64,000 nucleotides of DNA from Triplophysa rosa (lineage: Eukaryota; Chordata; Actinopteri; Cypriniformes; Nemacheilidae), in the NCBI RefSeq assembly GCF_024868665.1, contig NC_079904.1, positions 16,742,368-16,806,367 on the forward strand, read 5' to 3'. A program made the position numbers and the translations under genes. This document shows, in pieces, positions 55,246 to 64,000 of this stretch (position 1 is its first letter; the number at the start of each line of letters is the position of its first letter). The notes under the pieces were generated by a model. It was given only the letters and a program-made list of their open reading frames with translations. It ran no database searches and had not been told where the DNA came from.

Positions 55246-56320
55246 TTGTTAGTTGTGATGTTACTTGTCTGCTTTTGACCAATTGTGCACAGGTGTGAGA
55301 TTAGTCAAAACATAGGAAGGGTGAAATTTGGCCATTGGCCATGTAGCGTGTTTACAAACAAAGTTTAGTACATCATGTGAGCATAATAAATAACGTGTAA
55401 TGTTTGCTCGCGTTAAAGTAGCTAATGGTCAGTAGTTAGGGTTTGGATGTGTTTGTGATGTTGGCAGTTACAGGCTGTTCTTGTAACACTTCAAAAGCCG
55501 GAGATAAAAGCCCACTCGCTTCCCTTTCTGGTGTGGGGGACCACAGGAGGCCAGACCTTAAAACAGCAAACCCTTTTAATGTACACACACACAAATAGCC
55601 AAAGTCAGATTTTTGACACAATTTTGCTTTACCCAAACATCAAAACAAATAAACTCCAAAGGGAAGATGAATAGATGGTGTTACTAAAAAAACAGTCATT
55701 TGAATATGAAAGCAGTGTTAATGTGAAGTTGAACAGAGAGCGGGATTGTGGGCTGCAGTCCTGACAGTGGAGAGACAAGCTGGAGGAAAGCAATACTGAA
55801 GTAAGCAGTGGGCCTCAGTACTCCCACATTCACAGTAGAGGGCACATCACCCCATTCTCTGCCTGTCACTTACCTAATTCAAAACTTTTGCTTTATACTG
55901 TATTTTCTTACCTGTCATTGTGTCTTATAGTCAGATGCTTAGCACTTTATTGGTAAAACAATATTTCCCAGAAAAAAAGACTTGTCAATATGGAACACGC
56001 CACAAAAATTGTAAAAATGTAAGAGTATTGATATTACAATCTAATAATTCCATTGTTTTGGCCATCAATTTCATTTTTGCAATGTTGTGTTCAACCTGAT
56101 CTCACAGGAATTCACAACTATTTTATGAGATGCTAATTTGCATAAATGTGTATTTTGAAAACAATGCAAAAATGTATCATTATTAGAAAAAAGCCATACT
56201 CCCCTAATTCTTACTGTCATCGACGCGAAAGCAAATTGTAAAAAAAACGCACAGTATAAATTCATACGAATTAGCCAGCTCGTAAAATAGTTACAAGATA
56301 GTGTATGAGATAGTGTTTTA
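55246..56320. other. Non-coding stretch
   Basis: No feature is supported. Confidence 0.5.
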
Positions 56321-56323
56321 TGC

Positions 56324-56442
56324 TGCTGTAGCTCAATTGGTAGGGCATTGTGTTAGCAATATTTGGGTTTGCAAACACATGTAGTGATATACTGTAAACA
56401 TGTTTAAACTGAGTTGCTTTGCATAAAAGTGTCTGCCAAATA
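56324..56442 (+). mobile_element. tRNA-derived SINE, second copy (degenerate)
   Basis: TGCTGTAGCTCAATTGGTAGG with GTGTTAGCAAT, and the tail GCATAAAAGTGTCTGCCAAAT, match the SINE at 41650. The B box is deleted. Confidence 0.65.
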
Positions 56443-56444
56443 TT

Positions 56445-57625
56445 CTCCATCGTTTTTCTTTTTACCTGCATCTTTCCCTAACAATTTCTCTAGTTACTTG
56501 TACTTTTACTTGAGTAAAGATTTTGGCTACTCTACCCACCTCTGCAATTACACCACCACTTCCTCACACCAGTATCAAACAGCAGACCCACAGCCGAGTG
56601 TAAGTGAGGCAAGAAGGCGATCGAAGACGAGAAAGTGGACAACTTTTCCTTTGTGTCACCACCAAAGACTCACTTGCTGAGAGCTGTCAGGCAAAGCGTG
56701 AGGCAAAATGTCTGACAGGGCTCGTCTGAGGGGTGTAGCGGTTTGATGAATAGTGGAGTGTGTATGAATGAATCTAAAGGTCGGGAGAAGGGCACTCTGG
56801 GTGAAAAAATGCAGATTTTTGGTGGGTGGGTCAAGCTTGGCATTCCCAGTTGAGAAAACAAAGAGTAAGGAAACGCTAAAAGGCCGGTGGAAACAAACCG
56901 ACAAATGTGATACATGACTTTACAAGGACACTCCCAGTGTAGTCATAATTTTATAATTCTCACAAACACATTCCTGGGGTGAAGTCCTTGAAAACCAGGT
57001 TCAAAAGGCGCAAAGACTTTTGAAGGCAGACAAAATAATTAAGTAAAGGTGAGTGTGTTGGTGAGAGGGAGTTTTGCTTCATTCTGGCATATGTTTGCCA
57101 GATGAGTGGTTGCCATACATGGGCACTGTGTGTGTCTGTGTGTGGCTTTCTCAGACTATGATATCCTCTAGTGCTAACAACTAAATAATCCAATCCAGAC
57201 GGAAAACAAGTCCCAAAACCAGTCCTGGTCTACGGGGGATTGAGGGATCCAACGACCTCACCGAGTCAATAATATGTGGATTTGGTAAGACTGGATTTTC
57301 CCTTTAGTGGTCCACTGTTAAAGAAACTAATTTACACTAGGAATGATCAAACTTCAATAATGTAAAAAGATTTCTCAACTCAGGTTACATTGAACAATAT
57401 AAACAACTATTTATATAAGGGACTGTGCATGTTGTGGTCTTTAACCAGCTCCAGAGTGATTAGTCACATGACATTTATAGCTCAGGTGATTGGTTTAAAA
57501 ATACTTGGCCGCTGAATTAAGCACAATGCAAAGAAGTGAATAGGGGTTAACTGGAATGCAGACAGAAGGTTTCAAACTGAGTAGGAAGTTTAGATGGTGG
57601 AACTATTAAAGAGATTAGTTATCTA
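56445..57625. other. Non-coding stretch
   Basis: A strong acceptor (CACCACTTCCTCACACCAG) and donor (gtaagtgag) frame a 27-bp stretch at about 56573-56599, but such a microexon cannot be judged alone. Nothing else is seen. Confidence 0.4.
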
Positions 57626-57631
57626 AAGATA

Positions 57632-57885
57632 AAAATGTTGTCAATGTATGTACCATAATGTCAGAATCTGTACATGACTTGGCAGAACACAAAAGAAGGT
57701 ATTTTCAGAAATGTGGTTTTGTGTCCATCCAATGAAAGTCAAAGTGGTTGATAGTCGAAATCAACGGGGTCAATGTTGTTTGGTTACCAACATTCTTCAG
57801 AATATCTTATTTTGTGCTCTGCAGAAGAAAGTCATGGAATGACATGAGGGTGAGTAAATAACGACAGAAATGATAATCATAAAGG
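57632..57885. mobile_element. Angel-like foldback MITE, copy 5
   Basis: The centre and right half are clear: TGTTTGGTTACCAACATTCT, AGAATATCTTATTTTGTGCT and GGAATGACATGAGGGTGAGT. The outermost ends have decayed. Confidence 0.75.
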
Positions 57886-57968
57886 GTACAGTACATATAT
57901 GTTTGTTTTCATTCTAATTTATGAAGCTTTCAGTGACAAGACTGAGAAAATAATGTTAAGTTATTGGC

Positions 57969-58352
57969 TTAAGGGGCTTCTAGCGGTAAGGTTGAGAATT
58001 GCAAACAATGGCTCACTCCACCACAACCCCCCCAACCCCCTTTTGAAGCACTTCAGCAACTCTCACAGGACTAAGATGTCGTCGTGTTTGCACTTCTTTG
58101 CCGAAGGAGATAACGTATTTATGTAATGCATTCTCTAGAGCAGTTTGTTCATTTAGGGCTACTGTAGGAACAACATGGCAAATTCCATGCAAGGGGACCC
58201 GTGGGTGTATGTAGATAGAAATAGCTCATTCTAAGGTAATAAAAACATAACGCTTCATTATGCAAGGTCTTTTTACACCTCTGAAGACATAGTAATGCAT
58301 ATTGCATTTCTGTCAGTAGATCTTTCTAAATATAACACACTGGACCTTTAAG
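57969..58352 (-). mobile_element. 400-bp MITE family, copy 5
   Basis: It is the inverse of 16216: AGCGGTAAGGTTGAGAATTG at one end, TAATGAAGCGTTATG in inverse near 58250, and CACACTGGACCTTTAA at the other end. Nearly full length. Confidence 0.75.
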
Positions 58353-60537
58353 CTGCATTAAGATACAGACCCACTATCAGGTAACATTACAACACTGCCA
58401 AAACAATATAATTACAGACACATGGCCCTCATCTCTCTGCATATACTTACAATCCTGCAGAGACAAACAAACACATGAACCTTAGTGCTGAAGTCAAACT
58501 ATCACAGCTGCCTCAGGGATCTGTAATGTTCTGGTGTCTCAAAGCATTGCACCACGCGTGTCCAAACATCATTGTTTGAAACGTTATGGGTTACATCACA
58601 TTTATAGTTCATTACCTTAGAATCACATCCAGTGTGTTTTTTCAGATGCCTAATCTGTATGATGAAAGCGAGTGTGGGGCCGTCCTTCACATGGAGGTAG
58701 AGAAATAAAACGACTGCCTTATTGCACCATCTGCCTTGAATTACATTTTAAATTTAATTCATTATAAAGTCGGTTAACAAAAGTCCCGCATCAGTCATCA
58801 ACAGCATTCGGCCCTTTTTAACTGGATATACTCTGCATGCGGTACAAATTATGTTTGGCAATGCTGATTCAATAACCAATCCTACTTAATTAGTTCAATC
58901 AAACTAGTTTAGAATGAGCCAGTAAACAGAAACAAACAGACAATGTTTCCTAAAATACAACTTCTTCAGTAATTCTTTGATCTTTATTCCACTTCTAAAA
59001 ACACTCGCCAGATTATTTTATTTTCATCTGTGTTGTATTTATTTTTGTTTTTTACCTTACAAAAAATATACCTTGGCTTCACTACACCTAACAGTGGTAC
59101 TGCTTGTCAGACGAGACGAGACCGGGGCTAGTTGTCACACTTTGTCCTACTGAACATAAGTGAGAGTAGGGGAATTTCTGAGATGTTTGTACGGAAAAAA
59201 AAGTCATTGACAATGTCCGTATAACAGATTCTGTTTGTTGGGCATGCATTGACGTTTAGTGATAGACAAGTTAACATCAATGGTGATTGGAGTTCATTCC
59301 CTTTCATCAGGAGATCTTACAATTTTAAGTAATTTCGACTTGCCAAATCTCTATTGTCGATGCACATGTTTGAGCTGATTTGGACAGTTTTGTCAGGTTC
59401 ATTCCAGAGCACATTTGGATCTGATTGCGACAACAAATGCTCTTAAACCCAGAGACTTTGATCATGCTAATGAACAAGCTGTAAAAATGAAAACTAGCTT
59501 TTAGGGGATCAGCGATATGGAATGTATTCAGGGTTACAAGGTAAAGTTCACACAGTTCCACCCTCCTCTTATCCTTTCGCAGTAAACTATCACACCTTTC
59601 TCAGAAGAGCACGTCCAATTCAAACAAAGCTGTTTTGGCAAGATGCTTGGTTGCATAAAATGGCCGCCAAATCTCCCATTAAATGCACCCTGATTGTTTG
59701 ATTGGCTGGAATGTTCCGGAACTCAATCCACGAAGCCACAAGGTTTAAATGGCTAGCCGTGAAATTAAACCACTTACTTACCAGTAAAACCTATATAGGG
59801 ATCACACACGACGCCGGAAGTTGTAAAACAGCACTTAATTCCATGGGTAATTTTCTATACATAAATTCCTGCTTAATCCCCTCTGCCTTTTACAAAGTAC
59901 AGCATAAGCGTTCATTATAAAGTCTGAGGTATAGTTTTCTAGCTCAGGGTTCTTGTAAATCACTGAGTATGGTTTTATTTTTGGATACATTAGAGTTTGA
60001 TTTCTGTAGCATGCAATGCTGAGATTTACATGTTGGTATTTTCAAGATGCATTTTTACACAAACTGGCTGCATCTTTTAAAATTGTCCACGTTATTTTTG
60101 TAGCTTGAACAATAAAGTAAGAAAGTAAGAAAAGCCGATGAACCTGCCAATATAAACTGTGGACTGATGTAAATAAGAAATGGTTTTAATGCAATTATAT
60201 ATTTTCCATCCATCGAACACAAAGTACTGTCTAGAAATGCATCACACAACAGAAACTTGCTAGTCAGATATTTGACCATCACCATGACGTGTCATGATTT
60301 GTGCCTGTTTTGTGCAAGGTTCGTTCACTCAGGCAGTTGGTTGAACACCGTTTTTAATGGTTTGGGTTGGTAAATTTGGAGATGACCCACAATCGCTATT
60401 TAACATAGAAGATCTAAATGATCTGACTGATTTACCTAATGATGAGAAAATGCCTAAAAATTTAACTGCAAAAATACTAGATATCTATAATGTAATACAT
60501 TGGGTCTGATGTAAAAACATTGTGTAATGTTTTTTCT
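58353..60537. other. Mostly non-coding; possible promoter-like patch at 59780-59900
   Basis: On the minus strand, ACTTCCGG (ETS-like) precedes CCTATATAGG and a strong donor TTACTGgtaagtaag at about 59785. This could be a first non-coding exon, but there is no independent support. No other feature is recognised. Confidence 0.35.
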
Positions 60538-60545
60538 ATGGCATC

Positions 60546-62368
60546 CAGTGTTGAAGTCTCGAGACTCGGACTCGGTCTTGAACTCGGTCTCGAGACCCTA
60601 TTTTAATGGTCTTGGTCTTGTCATGGACTTGTATGCATTTTGACTCGGTCTAGACTCGTACTCGAACATGTTCGGAATTGGACTTATGCCCGAGTCCACT
60701 CGAGTCCCAGCAAAAATATTAAATACATTGAAAAGACGTCCCTCTATGGGCCAAAAATGAAAGTTGTTTCTATAGCTTTTCATGGCGTCTCCTGATTGTC
60801 TAATATTGATGTCCAGTCTGTACAAAGTAAAAACTGGTTGAAATTTTGAGTTTACACATGGAAATAAATTAAGTGAGACTCTTTGAAATAAACTGAGCTG
60901 AATGATTTGATTCAATGTTCATCGCATTGAATCAGTATCACTTTTGTACCTGCAAAAATCACCATTATTGTGATCTTTTTTAGCTTTAGTTGAGCTCTTG
61001 GCTCTTCTATTTTAATGTTAAATTAGGTTTCCTTCAGCCATAACTGTGTTAAAATACATTAGTTGTAGCAAAGAGATGATTACTTCTGAATGGTAATGCA
61101 TGCATTTTGAAATTGTTTAGATCACTGTTCATAATTGGGTTTGGTTTATTAATGTGTCAGCTCTGTGGATCTGTAGTTTGATATACTGTGATATTTTTAG
61201 GAATTAACATATTCACAATCTGTTAAACCACTTTAACACACAACGACATCAAGAATCTGCATATGAATCTCAACAATGGTGACAATCAACAAAAGAAAGC
61301 TTCATGCTGCAATGCATGCTGGGTGATCTGTTTATCTGAGTTATTTTGACGATTGTCACCATTGTTGAGGGTTGTATGATGAGTGTTGATGTCAGTGTGC
61401 GTGTCAGTGAAACATGTTTGTTTATTTTCTCTCAATACTTGTGCATTGACTAGCCAGAGCACTCAGACCAGTCATCAATTGATCAATAATGTTTAAAACT
61501 AATACATTTTATTACAGCCTGACAATTTCCATGAGAACAACCCCAACTTTTGTAAAAGCATGTCTGTCTTTCACGGTGCACAAGTGTTTTTATAACACTA
61601 CTACATGACCTGAACGAATTAATTGAACAAAAGTCAAGGATCAAGAGCCCAACTAAAGTAAACACTGATCACAATAATGGTTATTATTGTGGGTACAAAA
61701 CTCATTTCACAGAGTCTCAATTCATTTATTTCCATGTGAAAACTGAAAGTAGTCTGATAAACTCCAGATTTGAACCAGATTTTACATTGTACCAAGGTCC
61801 CCTGTACGTCAATATCAGACGTTCAGAGAACGTAATAATGGGCCAATAAAGGGCAATTTTGGACATATCTTTGGTCAGGGGGAAGTAATAATTGTAATAA
61901 AATTACTTCTACAACACTTACTATGTGGCCTTTTTTACCCTCAACTAATAATATTTTTAAACTAATATCAGTCTAAGTAAATAAAACACAGTGTACATGC
62001 CATAGTATATTTAATGCACTGAGCACTCTATGAACTCGGTGCCAGTTTTATTGTTTCCACCAAACATTTAACATATTCTTGAAGATTTCTATAGGTCTCG
62101 TCTCAGATCTCTTATCCTAGGACTCGGACTTGACTCGGACTCGACCCTCTCTGGACTCGGTCTTGACTCGAACTCAACCTACTCTGGACTCGGTCTTGAC
62201 TAGAACTTGACCTACTCTGGACTCGGACTTGACTAGAACTTGACCTACTCTGGACTCGGTCTTGACTCGAACTCAACCTACTCTGGACTCGGTCTTGACT
62301 CGAACTCGACCTACTCTGGACTCGGACTTGACTCAGACTCGAATGAGCTGGTCTCGACTACAACACTG
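60546..62368. mobile_element. Non-autonomous hAT-like foldback element, 1823 bp
   Basis: The left end CAGTGTTGAAGTCTCGAGAC and the right end (inverse CAGTGTTGTAGTCGAGACC) form terminal inverted repeats. An exact 8-bp duplication ATGGCATC flanks it (60538-60545 and 62369-62376), diagnostic of the hAT superfamily. Inside are long inverted arms (about 60831-61005 against 61637-61795, and around 61250-61300 against 61345-61395) and GACTCG-rich repeats near both ends. No transposase is encoded, so mobilisation would need an autonomous relative. The right flank resembles part of the GAACC foldback family. Confidence 0.9.
62140..62345. repeat. 33-bp minisatellite inside the hAT-like element
   Basis: About six units of the form CTCTGGACTCGGTCTTGACT plus CGAACTCAACCTA follow one another. 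A shorter GACTCGGTCT-rich stretch near the opposite end (60560-60715) is its partial inverse. Confidence 0.9.
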
Positions 62369-62962
62369 ATGGCATCACTATGAAGAACCTTTTGTAGCAC
62401 CTTTATTATGTATGTTTATTTAGATGTGATTTTGCCATAAATGTTCGAATCACACAGATTTGATTGTACACAACAGAAACCAGCCAAGAGTGAAGTTACT
62501 GGTTTGGTCATGTGTGTCATATGTGATGTGTGACATGCACACAAATATGGCCAAGTAATTGAGCAGACAACACAGATGAAATTAGTGGGAAAACACAATA
62601 TGTTCACTTGGTGGTCAGGATTTCCTTTCATTCAAAAGTACTTTGTATTTCACAGAAAAAAAAACTGTGTTTCCTAGTGTACTGATCAAAATCTGAATTA
62701 AATGTTCAGCCAATAAAATGGAAAATGGCAGATTTCATAAACTCTAGCATAAAATAAAATGTAAATTAGAAGGCTATACACAAATAACAATTACAGCTAG
62801 ATTAAAAACTCTTTATTTGATGTCAATCACAAATAACATCTCATTAAATAATTTAAAATTGTCCAAGTTTCTCTTTACCCAACATTGGCATGAAACTCAA
62901 TGCCTTTGTCATATTTGCTTGTTCCTTCTCTTTTTCCAATATCTCATATTGAATGAAAACAG

Positions 62963-63170
62963 AACTGGCCCAAAATTTTCTGGATACTCCCAGTACACAA
63001 TGTTCCCATTTGTCATGCCAAATCCTCACTTAATGACAAACGGTTTTTATAAGAGATCCACAACTCGATTAAAGGCAAATAGAGAGTGTAAAGTGAACGA
63101 ACAGTTGTTGGATCATGCTATGATAAGGAACAGGTGCACCGAGGACAACCTCTCTTATCTTATGTCATAA
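62963..63170 (+). CDS. Probable terminal coding exon, unrecognised gene
   Basis: A pyrimidine tract (TTGTTCCTTCTCTTTTTCC) and AAAACAG precede a frame open to TAA at 63168-63170. The protein starts TGPKFSGYSQYTMFPFV and ends CTEDNLSYLMS. It has balanced composition, with conserved-looking aromatic and Pro residues, then a basic/polar tail, unlike random AT-rich translation. If the acceptor is right, the first base of the exon completes a split codon. The frame is also open upstream of it, so the exon could start earlier. It could belong to the same plus-strand gene as the exon at 20165, but nothing proves that. I do not recognise the family. The 3' flank is AT-rich, as expected for a 3' UTR. 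Confidence 0.45.
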
Positions 63171-63630
63171 CAGTCTTTGTTTCCGTTATGCATAATAGCA
63201 CTAATTCTTTGAGACTTTTTTGTAGAAAAATGTATAAACAACTTCCTTGAATCTTAGCTTGACCAAAACCCTGTCCAAAGTAATGAAATTCACTATTTAC
63301 TGTAGATTAAAAGTAAAAAAAAAATGGTGCTGGTTTGTGTGTTTGTCAGAATAACCCATTACTGAAATCGATGCCATTGGTTAAAGCCCCATTGAAATCA
63401 AAATTAAAGTTTTTGTCCTTTTTTTTAAAGTTAGCCTTGAGAGCGTCAATAAATTGATATGCTCCTAAGCGCTGACAAAATTTGCATTTAGAAGAAATAA
63501 GCATTCAAAACTGACAATCTGGCACGTACAATTTTTTTTTAAATTTCATGACATCACGGTATACACTTCAGCCTCTTGTCAAAGTTCTAGTCCAATCAAA
63601 TCCACTTTAGAATCCGGAGAGTCCTGCCTT
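63171..63630. other. Non-coding stretch (possible 3' UTR then flank)
   Basis: AT-rich. An AATAAATTG word is present near 63450. From about 63600 the sequence approaches the gypsy fragment. Confidence 0.4.
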
Positions 63631-63634
63631 CTTC

Positions 63635-63945
63635 AGATGCATCAGATGTCGCGGTCGGCACAGTCTTATCTCAGCGGTCCCTTCGTGATGGGAAGGTGCA
63701 CCCGTGCGCCTTTTTCTCTCACCGCCTCAGCACAAACTACGACCTTGGCAACCGAGGGCTGTTAGCAGTGAGATTGCTTTGGGTGAGTGGCGTCATTGGT
63801 TGAAGGGAGCAGTGCAGCCCTTCTTGGTCTGGACGGACCACAAGAACCTGGAGTATATTTGTTCGGCCAAGAGACTGAGCTCGCCCCAGGCCCGTTGGGC
63901 ACTCTTCTTTATCCTCTTTAACCCTCTTGTACCGGCCCAGGTCTA
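63635..63945 (+). pseudogene. Ty3/gypsy RNase H fragment
   Basis: The plus strand reads [20 protein letters not shown] … FSHRLS, then in another frame [19 protein letters not shown] and TDHKNLEYI…ARWALFF. These are the RNase H domain blocks, with the catalytic Asp of DAS and the TDH motif, of a fish Ty3/gypsy pol protein. A frameshift near 63770 and a further change near 63915 break it. RT is missing on the left and the integrase is not reached. RNase H normally removes RNA from the cDNA hybrid; this piece is inert. Confidence 0.85.
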
Positions 63946-64000
63946 AGAACCTCAAGCCAACCAAGAGCAAAGATGGACTACTTGTCACATTAATGCTACA

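Noticed and set aside
1..64000. CRISPR array, rRNA, operon or plasmid-like features
   Set aside because: None seen. Regular repeats here are microsatellites, minisatellites or transposon units, and the DNA is clearly that of a vertebrate.

Overview
This is AT-rich, gene-poor teleost DNA, most likely from a cyprinid-type fish. The evidence is the repeat content: a V-SINE, Angel-like foldback MITEs, Tc1-like elements in their teleost forms, DIRS1-like tyrosine-recombinase retroelements, several families of solo LTRs, a hAT-type foldback element and many TA/CA microsatellites. There are no bacterial-type operons, rRNAs, functional tRNAs or CRISPR arrays. One unresolved base (N) lies at 54073. 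Repeat names are from memory of teleost families, because no database could be searched.

Host coding sequence is sparse and appears as isolated exons. The best are an 81-bp coiled-coil exon on + (20165-20245), a 115-bp exon on - (6057-6171) and a probable terminal exon on + (62963-63170). A GC-rich exonic-looking stretch on + (2506-2852) is weaker. None could be assigned to a named gene. A frameshifted RecQ/WRN-like helicase exon on - (14301-15067) may belong to a dispersed, transposon-like family.

Layout. 1-9 kb: AT-rich DNA with MITEs, LINE tails, two exon candidates and a solo LTR. 9.2-11 kb: a 1.8-kb non-coding element with four ~310-bp internal repeats. 11.4-13.2 kb: deleted DIRS copy A. 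14.3-15.1 kb: helicase exon. 18.9-20.1 kb: an apparently intact Tc1/mariner element with an uninterrupted 346-codon transposase and identical 29-bp TIRs, 69 bp upstream of the coiled-coil exon. 20.5-26 kb: a nested graveyard of an inverted-repeat element, two broken Tc1 copies, an LTR plus gag-like fragment with a GC-rich minisatellite, and DIRS fragments C. 28.8-29.2 kb: a GC-rich solo LTR. 30-33.9 kb: DIRS copy B, in which reverse transcriptase is fused by deletion to the recombinase C-terminus. 35-48 kb: solo LTRs, MITE-in-MITE nesting and SINEs. 48.6-50.7 kb: a perfect 152-bp dispersed duplication. 53-58 kb: V-SINE and MITEs. 60.5-62.4 kb: a complete non-autonomous hAT-like foldback element with an 8-bp target duplication. 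63.6 kb to the end: a Ty3/gypsy RNase H fragment.

The window therefore mostly records transposition. Target-site duplications can be read directly for five solo LTRs, the Tc1-like element and the hAT-like element. Nested insertions give relative ages. I saw no new multi-gene system. The items most worth following up are the DD36E-spaced transposon, the helicase exon, the hAT foldback element and the unusual DIRS termini.
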